From MAG-121220-bin8 sp002700465 (GTDB lineage Bacteria > Bacteroidota > Bacteroidia > Flavobacteriales > Flavobacteriaceae): a stretch of 64,000 bases of DNA. The stretch's first letter is position 1; the number at the start of each line of letters is the position of its first letter. Positions 56,408 through 64,000 of this stretch are shown here, in pieces. The notes beneath the pieces were generated by a model. That model saw nothing but the letters and a program-made list of their open reading frames with translations, was not told the origin of the DNA and made no database searches. The DNA lies in contig CALSTO010000002.1 of assembly GCA_943789295.1 (NCBI GenBank), forward strand, positions 1-64,000, in the 5' to 3' direction. A program made the position numbers and the translations under genes.

Positions 56408-57232
56408 TTATACAGCTACTTTTCCTTTAATGTGAGGATGAGGATTGTAATTGATAATTTCAAAATCTTCAAACTTAAAATCATTTATGTTATGAATCTT
56501 ATTCAATATTTTTAATTTGGGTAAATCTCTTGGTTCTCTTGAAAGTTGAAGATTTAATTGTTCAATATGATTATTATATATGTGAGCATCTCCAAATGTG
56601 TGTACAAAATCTCCAGCTTCATAACCACAAACATGAGCTATCATTTCGGTGAGTAGAGCGTATGAAGCTATATTAAAAGGAACCCCTAAAAATATATCAG
56701 CACTTCTTTGATAAAGCTGACAGGATAATTTATTGTTGTATACATAAAATTGAAAAAAAGCATGGCACGGAGGAAGGGCTGCTTTACCTTTTTTAACATT
56801 TTCTTCAAAACTTTCTTTTGTGTCTGGTAGAACTCCTGGGTTCCATGCTGTTACAAGCATTCTTCTGCTATCCGGATTATGTTTTAAAGTATTAATAACT
56901 TCCGAAACTTGATCAATACCGTCACTATTCCAATTTCTCCACTGGTGTCCGTAAACAGGGCCTAAATCACCGTTAGAATCGGCCCATGCGTCCCAAATTT
57001 TTACACCATTACTTTTTAAATATTCAATATTTGTTTCACCTTTTATAAACCATAAAAGTTCGTGAACTATAGATTTTAGATGAACTTTTTTTGTTGTAAT
57101 CATTGGAAACCCCTTTGATAAATCAAAACGCATTTGATAACCAAATACACTTTTTGTACCCGTACCCGTTCTATCAGATTTTTCATTACCATTCTCAAGA
57201 ACGTACTTAACTAAGTCTAAATATTGTTTCAT
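56408..57232 (-). CDS. thyA: Thymidylate synthase
   Basis: Methylates dUMP using methylene-tetrahydrofolate. 274 residues: SDRTGTGTKSVFGYQMRFDL, a WGxxADxxG-type segment (IWDAWADSNGDLGPVYGHQW), the nucleophile Cys in ALPPCHAFFQFYV (about 156), and RSADIFLGVPFNIASYALL. It is classical ThyA, which leaves dihydrofolate and so depends on the reductase encoded at 49283-50185. Confidence 0.97.
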   Translation of the reverse strand: MKQYLDLVKYVLENGNEKSDRTGTGTKSVFGYQMRFDLSKGFPMITTKKVHLKSIVHELLWFIKGETNIEYLKSNGVKIWDAWADSNGDLGPVYGHQWRNWNSDGIDQVSEVINTLKHNPDSRRMLVTAWNPGVLPDTKESFEENVKKGKAALPPCHAFFQFYVYNNKLSCQLYQRSADIFLGVPFNIASYALLTEMIAHVCGYEAGDFVHTFGDAHIYNNHIEQLNLQLSREPRDLPKLKILNKIHNINDFKFEDFEIINYNPHPHIKGKVAV

Positions 57233-57308
57233 TGTAATAAATAAGATTTCAAAAATATAAATTAACTAAAATTGAGCCAAAGAATATCCTTTAACTTATT
57301 AAAAAATA

Positions 57309-58673
57309 TTAACCAATTATCATACCAGCAATAGTTGCAGATAATAGTGAAGCTAGAGTACCACCTAGAACTGCGATCATTCCAAATTTTGATAAATTTG
57401 TTCTTTGATTTGGAGCTAAAGATCCAATTCCACCTATTTGAATTCCAATAGAAGCAAAGTTGGCAAATCCACACAACATGTAGGTAGCCATTATTATCGA
57501 TTTTTCGTATTGCAAATGTACTATATTAGATATATCCTTAAGTTCAGCTAATTGCATATAGCCAATAAATTCACTAACAGCTAATTTTATACCTAGGAGT
57601 TGACCCATTAATGCCATATCTTCTTTTGCAACTCCAATTATCCACATTACTGGTGAAAATGTATAACCTAAAATAAATTCTATTGAAAGGAATTGGTAGG
57701 TTGTATTTTCACTTATCCAGTAATTCAATCCAGAAATAGCTCCCATTTTTTCAAATCCAAAATTCACCATTGCTATAAAAGCAATAAATACCAAAAGCAT
57801 AGCGCCAACATTTGCTGCTAATTTTAATCCTTCAGTTGTTCCATTTGCTATAGCATCTAATAAATTTGAACCGATTTTATCTTGTGAAACTGAAACATCT
57901 TTGTTAATTGTGTCTGTTTCTGGGAACAAAATTTTTGAAATAACAATTGCACCTGGTGCAGCCATAACTGAGGCAGTGAGTAAATGTTTAGCATAAAAAA
58001 GTTTTAAAACTTCATCTTCACCACCAAGAAATCCTATGTATGCAGCCAAAACACCCCCTGCTACAGTAGCCATTCCCCCAATCATTACTAAAAGAATTTC
58101 AGACTTAGTCATCTTGTCTAAATACGCTTTAATCATTAATGGAGCTTCGGTTTGACCTAGAAAAATATTTCCTGCCACACTTAAACTTTCAGCACCTGAA
58201 ATATTTAAAAGTTTACTTAAACTTAATGCTAATATTTTTACAACTTTTTGAATAACTCCTAGATAAAATAAAACAGATGTCAATGCTGAGAAGAATATAA
58301 TGGTTGGAAGAACTTGAAATAAAAATACATATCCAAAAGTTTCAACATTGACCATGTCACCAAGAAGAAACTTACTCCCCTCCATTGTAAAATCTAAAGT
58401 TTTAACGAATATTTTTCCAAAAAATTCAAATATTTTCTGAACAAAATTGACTTTTAAAACAAGAATGGCTAAAATTAATTGTGTTGACAATCCAATAAGG
58501 GCAGATTTCCAATTTATTGCTTTTCGATTATTACTGAAAAGATAGGCTACAAATATTAGAAAAATCATTCCAACAATTCCTCTCAAAATACTTTCAAAAG
58601 AAAACCCTTGACTAAGAATTATTTCATTTTGTAAAATTTCATTACTGAAGAATCCTATTAAATAACTATTCAT
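57309..58673 (-). CDS. NupC-family concentrative nucleoside transporter
   Basis: 454 residues with about ten membrane helices. GNIFLGQTEAPLMIKAYL (about 167-184) and SEFIGYMQLAEL (about 363-374) are the conserved nucleoside-site motifs, and YMLCGFANFASIGIQIGGIG ends the transport core. It imports nucleosides by cation symport. Its start overlaps the bifunctional-nuclease gene by 8 bases. Confidence 0.92.
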   Translation of the reverse strand: MNSYLIGFFSNEILQNEIILSQGFSFESILRGIVGMIFLIFVAYLFSNNRKAINWKSALIGLSTQLILAILVLKVNFVQKIFEFFGKIFVKTLDFTMEGSKFLLGDMVNVETFGYVFLFQVLPTIIFFSALTSVLFYLGVIQKVVKILALSLSKLLNISGAESLSVAGNIFLGQTEAPLMIKAYLDKMTKSEILLVMIGGMATVAGGVLAAYIGFLGGEDEVLKLFYAKHLLTASVMAAPGAIVISKILFPETDTINKDVSVSQDKIGSNLLDAIANGTTEGLKLAANVGAMLLVFIAFIAMVNFGFEKMGAISGLNYWISENTTYQFLSIEFILGYTFSPVMWIIGVAKEDMALMGQLLGIKLAVSEFIGYMQLAELKDISNIVHLQYEKSIIMATYMLCGFANFASIGIQIGGIGSLAPNQRTNLSKFGMIAVLGGTLASLLSATIAGMIIG

Positions 58674-59241
58674 TTTTTTCAGTTAGTTTATCTCTCAATT
58701 GAGCCGCTAATTCGTAATCTTCATTTTTTACAGCTATCTCGATTGCACTTTTTATTTGTTTAATTGACATTTTATTAAAATCAACTTTTTTTGATGTATG
58801 GCTCTCTTTTTTTACTTTTTCACCCCCAGCTTTAATTATTATCCCTGCTTTTTCTAAAACACTTTCATAAGTAAAAATGGGAGAATTAAATCTTATTGCT
58901 AATGCTATGGCATCAGATGTTCTGGAATCTATAATTTCTTCGATTTTATCTCTTACACAAATCAAACTGGAAAAAAAAACTCCATCAATAATTTTATGAA
59001 TAATAACTTGCTTTATTTTAATTTCAAAACAATCAGAAAAATTTTTAAATAAATCGTGAGTTAATGGTCTTGGTGGTTTAATTTCTTTTTCTAAAGCAAC
59101 GGCTATAGATTGGGCTTCAAATCCACCAATCACAACAGGTAGTTTCCTTTTTCCATCTTTTTCAGACAATAATAATGCATATGCACCATTTGTGTTTTGA
59201 CTGTAGGATATTCTGTCTATTGTTAAACGTATTAAACTCAT
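58666..59241 (-). CDS. Bifunctional nuclease (DUF151) with C-terminal UVR motif
   Basis: 191 residues. A BFN domain (LPVVIGGFEAQSIAVALEKE; DSRTSDAIALAIRFNSPIFT, residues about 33-130) is followed by a UvrB/UvrC motif (IEIAVKNEDYELAAQLRDKL, about 165-184). Thermotoga-type BFN proteins cut RNA and DNA; the UVR motif suggests protein contacts in stress or repair. It is placed between etfA and nupC on the same strand, with 42 bases to etfA. Confidence 0.9.
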   Translation of the reverse strand: MSLIRLTIDRISYSQNTNGAYALLLSEKDGKRKLPVVIGGFEAQSIAVALEKEIKPPRPLTHDLFKNFSDCFEIKIKQVIIHKIIDGVFFSSLICVRDKIEEIIDSRTSDAIALAIRFNSPIFTYESVLEKAGIIIKAGGEKVKKESHTSKKVDFNKMSIKQIKSAIEIAVKNEDYELAAQLRDKLTEKNE

Positions 59242-59283
59242 TCAATTAGAGGGGTAAATAATTCCTTCTAAAATATTAAAAAT

Positions 59284-60246
59284 TTATGAGTTTTGAGCTT
59301 TAAATTCCTTTAGTTTTTCATTCAATCTTGGTACTACATCAAAGGCATCTCCAACAACTCCATAATCAGCAGCTTTAAAAAAGGGTGCTTCAGGATCGTT
59401 ATTTATTACAACTTTAACTTTAGAAGAATTAATTCCAGCCAGGTGTTGAATTGCACCAGAAATTCCAATAGCTATATACAAATTAGTAGCCACTGGTTTT
59501 CCAGTCTGACCTACATGTTCACTGTGTGGTCTCCAACCCATATCAGAAACTGGTTTAGAGCATGCAGTAGCTGCTCCTAATGTGTCAGCTAAATCTTCAA
59601 TTAAATTCCAGTTTTCAGGACCTTTCATTCCTCTTCCTGCTGAAACAACAATGTCAGCATCTGCAATAGAAATTTGACCTGAAACTTTTTCAGATGAGTC
59701 TACAGTTAAATCTGAACTTTGAACATCAATGCTCAGGTTTTCTATAATTGAATCAACGGAATTTTCAACTAAACCAAAAGAATTGTTAGATAGTCCAATA
59801 ATTATTTTATCTGAAATTACAGAAGAATCACTAAAAGCTTTATTTGTAAATGCAGTTCTTTTAACTGTAAATGGATCTAAATTAGTTGGAAGCCCAATTA
59901 CATTATTAACATATGCCGCGTTAATTTCAGCTGCCAATAATGGAGCTAGATATTTTGAATCTAAACTGCTACTTAGTACCAAGTGATTAGAATTTGTCTG
60001 ATTTGCTACTTTAGAAATAATGTTTGCAAAACTACTAGCACTAAATTTATTTAAAGATTCATTATTAACTTTAATTATCTTTTTAATACCGTAGTTACTT
60101 AATTCATTAACATCTTCAACGTTAATAGTTAAAGCAACAACATCAGTATCAAGTAATTTTGCTAATTCACATGAATATGAAGCTAGTTCAAATCCATTTT
60201 TTTTAATTTTTCCGTTTGAGGATTCTACAAAGGTAAGTACAGGCAT
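59284..60246 (-). CDS. etfA: Electron transfer flavoprotein alpha subunit
   Basis: 320 residues. The C-terminal FAD domain carries VSAGRGMKGPENWNLIEDLA (about 209-228), CSKPVSDMGWRPHSEHVGQT and AIGISGAIQHLAGI. With EtfB it accepts electrons from acyl-CoA dehydrogenases and passes them to the quinone pool. Three bases separate it from etfB. Confidence 0.97.
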   Translation of the reverse strand: MPVLTFVESSNGKIKKNGFELASYSCELAKLLDTDVVALTINVEDVNELSNYGIKKIIKVNNESLNKFSASSFANIISKVANQTNSNHLVLSSSLDSKYLAPLLAAEINAAYVNNVIGLPTNLDPFTVKRTAFTNKAFSDSSVISDKIIIGLSNNSFGLVENSVDSIIENLSIDVQSSDLTVDSSEKVSGQISIADADIVVSAGRGMKGPENWNLIEDLADTLGAATACSKPVSDMGWRPHSEHVGQTGKPVATNLYIAIGISGAIQHLAGINSSKVKVVINNDPEAPFFKAADYGVVGDAFDVVPRLNEKLKEFKAQNS

Positions 60247-60249
60247 AAT

Positions 60250-60996
60250 TTATAAAACTTTTGCTTCGTTGTGAAGCAGATTAATTAATTCATCGAGATT
60301 ATCAGCATCAACAAGTTTCACAGCTTGTTTAGGTTCAGGTTTATAAAACTTGATAGTATTTGTGTTTGAGGAGAAGTCAAATGCTTCTAAAACCTCTAAT
60401 GGTTTTTGTCTAGCTTGCATTATTCCTCTCATATTGGGTATCCTTAAATCACTTTCTTCAACTAATCCTTTTTGACCTCCAATAATCAAAGGAAGACTAC
60501 AGCTTAAAGTTTCTTTTCCACCATCAATTTCTCTATCTATCTGAGCTTTTCCGTTATCAATTTCTAGCTTGGTACAATTAGTTACGTAATTCATTTTTAA
60601 AAATCCTGCAATAAGTCCTGGAACCATTGCGCCATTGTAATCAATTGATTCTCTTCCAGTAATAATCAAGTCGTAGGAATTGGTTTTTACGTACTCTACG
60701 ATTTGTTTGGCAACAAAAAAACCATCCAATGGTTCTGAATTAATTCTTATGGCTTTATCTGCTCCAATCGCTAATGCTTTTCTTAAGGTAGACTCGGATG
60801 AGGAGTTTCCAACATTTATAACATCAATCGATGCGCCTTGCTTTTCTTTTAACCACATGGCTCTAGTCAATCCGAATTCGTCATTCGGGTTAATAACAAA
60901 TTGAACACCTTGGGTATCAAATTTTGTATCACCATCAGTAAAATTGATTTTGGAAGTTGTGTCCGGAACATGACTTATACAAACTAAAATTTTCAT
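60250..60996 (-). CDS. etfB: Electron transfer flavoprotein beta subunit
   Basis: 248 residues from ATG 60996 (MKILVCISHVPDTTSKINF). An earlier in-frame ATG at 61053 would add a non-homologous hydrophobic stretch lying across the promoter. AMP-binding features include NPNDEFGLTRAMWLKEKQG, LIITGRESIDYNGAMVPG and LRIPNMRGIMQARQKPLEV. First gene of etfBA, with a -7 box at 61019-61026 and a palindrome just upstream. Confidence 0.97.
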   Translation of the reverse strand: MKILVCISHVPDTTSKINFTDGDTKFDTQGVQFVINPNDEFGLTRAMWLKEKQGASIDVINVGNSSSESTLRKALAIGADKAIRINSEPLDGFFVAKQIVEYVKTNSYDLIITGRESIDYNGAMVPGLIAGFLKMNYVTNCTKLEIDNGKAQIDREIDGGKETLSCSLPLIIGGQKGLVEESDLRIPNMRGIMQARQKPLEVLEAFDFSSNTNTIKFYKPEPKQAVKLVDADNLDELINLLHNEAKVL

Positions 60997-61018
60997 AAAC
61001 AATATTAATATTATAAAA

Positions 61019-61026
61019 CAAAGATA
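61019..61026 (-). promoter_or_regulatory. -7 promoter box TATCTTTG of etfBA
   Basis: TATCTTTG on the minus strand matches TAnnTTTG, 22 bases upstream of etfB ATG 60996. The matching -33 region would fall at about 61044-61052, inside the palindrome. Confidence 0.6.
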
Positions 61027-61040
61027 TATAAAAATCCTAA

Positions 61041-61064
61041 AAATACTATGCACGCATAGTATTT
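61041..61064. promoter_or_regulatory. Perfect 24-bp palindrome, candidate operator of etfBA
   Basis: AAATACTATGC and its exact complement GCATAGTATTT flank a 2-base centre (AC). It lies between divergent etfB and pdhB and covers the expected -33 region of the etfBA promoter. It looks like a dimeric repressor site. Confidence 0.65.
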
Positions 61065-61103
61065 ATTTTAATAATAAACACATTAAAATCTTTAAATATT
61101 TAA

Positions 61104-61111
61104 TATTTTTG
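61104..61111 (+). promoter_or_regulatory. -7 promoter box TATTTTTG of pdhB
   Basis: An exact TAnnTTTG element 19 bases upstream of the pdhB ATG; no clear TTG at -33. Confidence 0.5.
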
Positions 61112-61130
61112 CACCAAATTTTAATTCAAT

Positions 61131-62108
61131 ATGAGAGTTATTCAGTTTAGAGAGGCAATATGCGAAGCTATGTCAGAGGAGATGAGATTAGATCAGTCAA
61201 TTTTTTTAATGGGAGAAGAGGTAGCTGAATACAATGGTGCTTACAAAGCTTCCAAAGGAATGTTAGATGAATTTGGAGATAAAAGAGTGATTGATACTCC
61301 AATATCTGAGCTTGGATTTGCTGGAATTGGAGTAGGATCTACTATGACTGGTAATAGACCAATAATTGAATTCATGACATTTAATTTTGCACTTGTTGGT
61401 ATTGATCAAATTATAAATAATGCTGCAAAAATTAGACAAATGTCAGGAGGTCAGTTTCCGTGTCCAATTGTTTTTAGAGGGCCAACTGGTTCCGCGGGTC
61501 AATTAGCTGCAACTCACTCTCAAGCATTTGAAAGTTGGTATGCAAATTGCCCTGGACTAAAAGTAATAGTTCCCTCAAATCCTTACGATGCCAAAGGATT
61601 ATTAAAGTCAGCTATTAGAGATAACGACCCTGTGATATTTATGGAGTCTGAGCAAATGTATGGTGATAAAGGTGAAGTGCCTGAAGAAGAATATTTAATC
61701 CCAATTGGTGAGGCGGAGGTAAAGGTTATTGGAAAAGACGTAACTCTTGTTTCATTTGGAAAAATATTAAAACAAGCGCAAATAGCCGTTGATAAACTTA
61801 AAGAAGAGGGTATTGAAGTTGAATTAATTGATCTAAGAACTATAAGACCTTTAGATATGGGTACTATTTTGGAATCAGTTAAAAAAACTAACAGGTTGGT
61901 TATTTTGGAAGAATCATGGCCTTTTGGTAATATTTCAACTGAAATTACTTATCAAGTACAAAATCAAATATTTGATTATTTAGATGCACCAATAGAAAAA
62001 ATAAATACTGCAGATACACCTGCACCATACTCTCCAGTTTTACTTGCAGAGTGGTTACCAAATAGTGATGATGTTATCAAATCTATTAAGAAGGTAATGT
62101 ATAAATAA
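61131..62108 (+). CDS. pdhB: Pyruvate dehydrogenase E1 beta subunit
   Basis: 325 residues, half of the alpha2-beta2 E1. GEEVAEYNGAYKASKGMLDE, DTPISELGFAGIGVGSTMTG and IIEFMTFNFALVGIDQIINN are the thiamine-diphosphate-domain blocks; EESWPFGNISTEI and PYSPVLLAEWLPN end the C-terminal domain. The alpha subunit is not adjacent, as is common in Flavobacteriia. Confidence 0.95.
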   Translation: MRVIQFREAICEAMSEEMRLDQSIFLMGEEVAEYNGAYKASKGMLDEFGDKRVIDTPISELGFAGIGVGSTMTGNRPIIEFMTFNFALVGIDQIINNAAKIRQMSGGQFPCPIVFRGPTGSAGQLAATHSQAFESWYANCPGLKVIVPSNPYDAKGLLKSAIRDNDPVIFMESEQMYGDKGEVPEEEYLIPIGEAEVKVIGKDVTLVSFGKILKQAQIAVDKLKEEGIEVELIDLRTIRPLDMGTILESVKKTNRLVILEESWPFGNISTEITYQVQNQIFDYLDAPIEKINTADTPAPYSPVLLAEWLPNSDDVIKSIKKVMYK

Positions 62109-62117
62109 AAATCAATT

Positions 62118-62146
62118 TTGTAATTCACCCTATTTGACTACTTTTG
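62118..62146 (+). promoter_or_regulatory. Promoter of hppA
   Basis: TTG (62118-62120), an 18-base spacer, then TACTTTTG (62139-62146) match the Bacteroidota TTG/TAnnTTTG promoter, 37 bases before ATG 62184. Confidence 0.7.
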
Positions 62147-62183
62147 CGATCAAAATTAAAATTAAATAATATAAATATATAAT

Positions 62184-64000
62184 ATGGAATCTTTAGCTAT
62201 TTACATGCCTATAATCCTGGCTTTAATTGGATTAGCTTATATGCTTTACAAGAAATCTTGGGTTATGAAACAAGATGCTGGTGACGGCAAAATGAAAGAA
62301 ATTTCTGACCACATATACGAAGGAGCATTAGCTTTTTTAAACGCTGAGTATAAACTATTAGCGGTATTTGTTTTTGTAGTTAGTTTAGCTTTAGCAGGAG
62401 TTTCTGTTGTTGTTCCTACTACGCATTGGTTAATTGTTATTGCTTTTATTTTTGGAGCTGTTTTTTCTGCTTGGGCAGGAAATATGGGAATGAAGATAGC
62501 AACCAAAACTAACGTTAGAACTACTCAGGCAGCTAGAACAAGTTTGCCAACTGCTTTAAAAATATCATTTGGAGGAGGAACTGTTATGGGATTAGGTGTT
62601 GCTGGATTGGCAGTACTTGGATTAACAGCATTTTTCATTTTATTTTTTAATTACTTTATGGACGGAGTTTGGACTAGTACAGAAGACATGACAATCGTTT
62701 TAGAAACATTGGCAGGTTTTTCACTTGGCGCAGAATCAATTGCATTATTTGCAAGAGTTGGTGGTGGAATTTATACCAAAGCTGCAGACGTAGGTGCTGA
62801 TTTAGTAGGTAAAGTTGAAGCAGGAATTCCTGAAGATGATCCTAGAAATCCAGCTACAATTGCTGATAATGTAGGAGATAACGTTGGAGATGTTGCAGGA
62901 ATGGGTGCTGATTTATTTGGTTCTTACGTTGCTACAGTTCTTGCAGCAATGGTTCTTGGAAATTACGTTATTGAGGATATGGGCGGAAGTATATCGGACG
63001 CTTTTGGAGGAATAGGACCAATCTTACTTCCTGTTGCAATAGCAGGTGCTGGAATAATTATTTCAATAATTGGAACATTACTAGTAAATATAAAATCTAA
63101 CGATGCTAAGGAAGATGAAGTAATGAGCGCGTTGAATAAAGGTAATTGGACGTCAATAATTTTAGTTGGTATTTCATGTTATGTTTTGTGTGATTGGATG
63201 CTTCCTGAAACTATGAAAATGGAATTTTTTGGTGAAGGATTGAAAGAAATTTCTTCGATGAGTGTGTTTTACGCAACGCTAGTAGGATTAGTAGTTGGGG
63301 CTGTTATTTCTTCAGTTACTGAATATTATACAGGGCTAGGAAAAAGTCCAATTTTAAAAATTGTACAACAATCAAGTACTGGTGCTGGAACTAACATTAT
63401 TGCTGGTTTAGCAACTGGAATGATTTCTACATTTCCATCTGTATTGTTATTTGCAGGTGCTATTTGGGCTTCTTATTTTTTTGCTGGTTTTTATGGTGTT
63501 GCTTTAGCTGCTTCAGCTATGATGGCAACTACAGCTATGCAATTAGCAATTGACGCTTTTGGTCCAATTTCTGATAATGCTGGAGGTATTGCTGAAATGA
63601 GTGAACAAGATCCTATTGTTAGAGAAAGAACAGACATCTTAGATTCTGTAGGTAATACTACTGCAGCAACTGGAAAAGGATTTGCTATTGCCTCTGCTGC
63701 ATTAACATCATTAGCCTTATTTGCAGCGTATGTTACATTCACAGGAATAGATGGTATTAACATCTTTAAGGCTCCTGTTCTTGCAATGTTGTTTGTTGGA
63801 GGTATGGTTCCGGTTGTTTTTTCTGCTTTAGCTATGAACGCTGTAGGAAAAGCTGCAATGGAAATGGTACAAGAAGTTAGAAGACAATTTAAAGATATCC
63901 CTGGAATCATGGAGGGTACTGGAAAACCAGAATATGATAAATGTGTTGCTATTTCAACTCAAGCCTCTTTAAAAGAAATGGTTCTTCCTGGAGTTTTAAC
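62184..64000 (+). CDS. hppA: Membrane-bound ion-pumping pyrophosphatase, 3' partial
   Basis: The frame opens at ATG 62184 (MESLAIYMPIILALIGLAYM) and is uninterrupted to the window end (605 residues seen of about 750-800). It couples pyrophosphate hydrolysis to H+ or Na+ export. Pyrophosphate-site motifs are KAADVGADLVGKVEAGIPED (about 195-214), DNVGDNVGDVAGMGADLFGS and DAFGPISDNAGGIAEMS (about 456-472). The later GNTTAATGKG has Ala where K+-independent enzymes have Lys, which favours a K+-stimulated type. The transported ion cannot be decided from this portion. Confidence 0.95.
   Translation, partial: MESLAIYMPIILALIGLAYMLYKKSWVMKQDAGDGKMKEISDHIYEGALAFLNAEYKLLAVFVFVVSLALAGVSVVVPTTHWLIVIAFIFGAVFSAWAGNMGMKIATKTNVRTTQAARTSLPTALKISFGGGTVMGLGVAGLAVLGLTAFFILFFNYFMDGVWTSTEDMTIVLETLAGFSLGAESIALFARVGGGIYTKAADVGADLVGKVEAGIPEDDPRNPATIADNVGDNVGDVAGMGADLFGSYVATVLAAMVLGNYVIEDMGGSISDAFGGIGPILLPVAIAGAGIIISIIGTLLVNIKSNDAKEDEVMSALNKGNWTSIILVGISCYVLCDWMLPETMKMEFFGEGLKEISSMSVFYATLVGLVVGAVISSVTEYYTGLGKSPILKIVQQSSTGAGTNIIAGLATGMISTFPSVLLFAGAIWASYFFAGFYGVALAASAMMATTAMQLAIDAFGPISDNAGGIAEMSEQDPIVRERTDILDSVGNTTAATGKGFAIASAALTSLALFAAYVTFTGIDGINIFKAPVLAMLFVGGMVPVVFSALAMNAVGKAAMEMVQEVRRQFKDIPGIMEGTGKPEYDKCVAISTQASLKEMVLPGVL

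Noticed and set aside
60997..61053. N-terminal extension of EtfB from ATG 61053
   Set aside because: It would be translated across the -7 box and palindrome; the homologous start is MKILVCISHVPD at 60996.
62246..62506. Minus-strand frame of 86 residues within hppA
   Set aside because: Antisense to a conserved, clean membrane-protein frame; low-complexity composition. The same applies to 63491-63910.
1..64000. CRISPR arrays, insertion sequences, prophage, toxin-antitoxin or defence islands
   Set aside because: No spaced direct repeats, transposase, integrase, phage or defence gene was seen; gene content is housekeeping, uptake and envelope functions.

Overview
The window is a dense chromosomal segment (about 60 genes) from a low-GC member of the Bacteroidota, most likely a marine Flavobacteriia. 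The evidence is a set of lineage markers: the gliding genes gldE and gldD next to ssb and mutY; the atpD-atpC pair apart from the other ATP synthase genes; SusC/BtuB-type TonB receptors; a type IX secretion (T9SS) C-terminal signal; lipoproteins with short lipoboxes; the ftsX-DUF3098-uppP-truB cluster; TAnnTTTG -7 boxes; and start codons preceded by A-rich DNA rather than Shine-Dalgarno sequences. I found no phage, insertion sequence, CRISPR array or replication origin. No stretch over 300 bases lacks a gene.

Layout. 1-8212: metK (open at the left edge), ahcY, odhB, a Wza-like exporter and its Wzz-like partner, a small retropepsin-like protein and tatD. All the longer genes here are broken by several frameshifts while active-site motifs survive, which points to sequence error rather than gene decay. 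8243-14672: tRNA-Ser, an ExbB/4-TM/ExbD/ExbD energising operon, a barrel protein and a SusC-like receptor. 14743-20445: atpD-atpC, a TonB receptor, an amidohydrolase lipoprotein and recX. 20502-27049: rng, a 29-residue basic peptide, an HU-like protein, mutY, ssb, gldE, gldD and an EamA transporter. gldE is truncated by an imperfect 110-bp tandem duplication. 27193-32082: rplU-rpmA, a phosphopantetheinyl transferase, a PnuC/PnuT transporter, a NadR-like P-loop protein, then a TPP riboswitch in front of a TonB receptor (a thiamine uptake locus). 32102-35002: a His/Cys-rich secreted peptide, a His/Asp-rich metal receptor, and a Rieske-like lipoprotein without ligands. 35105-39695: greA, HIT, DUF3127, aat, then truB-uppP-DUF3098-ftsX on the minus strand.

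39812-50185: leuS with an overlapping SemiSWEET, Lrp, lpxB, surE, a two-repeat secreted protein coupled to waaA, a DegT aminotransferase, fabD, and a dihydrofolate reductase fused to a 2TM domain. 50251-56259: a class V aminotransferase, a lipoprotein, and a ~1,425-residue T9SS cargo protein with BNR-like repeats and a PA domain. 56408-64000: thyA, nupC, a bifunctional nuclease, etfA-etfB, pdhB and hppA (open at the right edge).

Themes. Outer-membrane nutrient uptake has receptors, an ExbBD motor and a TPP riboswitch. Envelope synthesis has lpxB, waaA, uppP and an exporter/Wzz pair. Central energy metabolism has odhB, pdhB, etfBA, atpDC and hppA. Thymidylate/folate synthesis has thyA and dfr. 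The most useful non-coding signals are a perfect 24-bp palindrome at the likely -33 region of etfBA, a long hairpin in the rng leader, a terminator-like hairpin in the greA leader, and a nested palindrome upstream of the rplU promoter.
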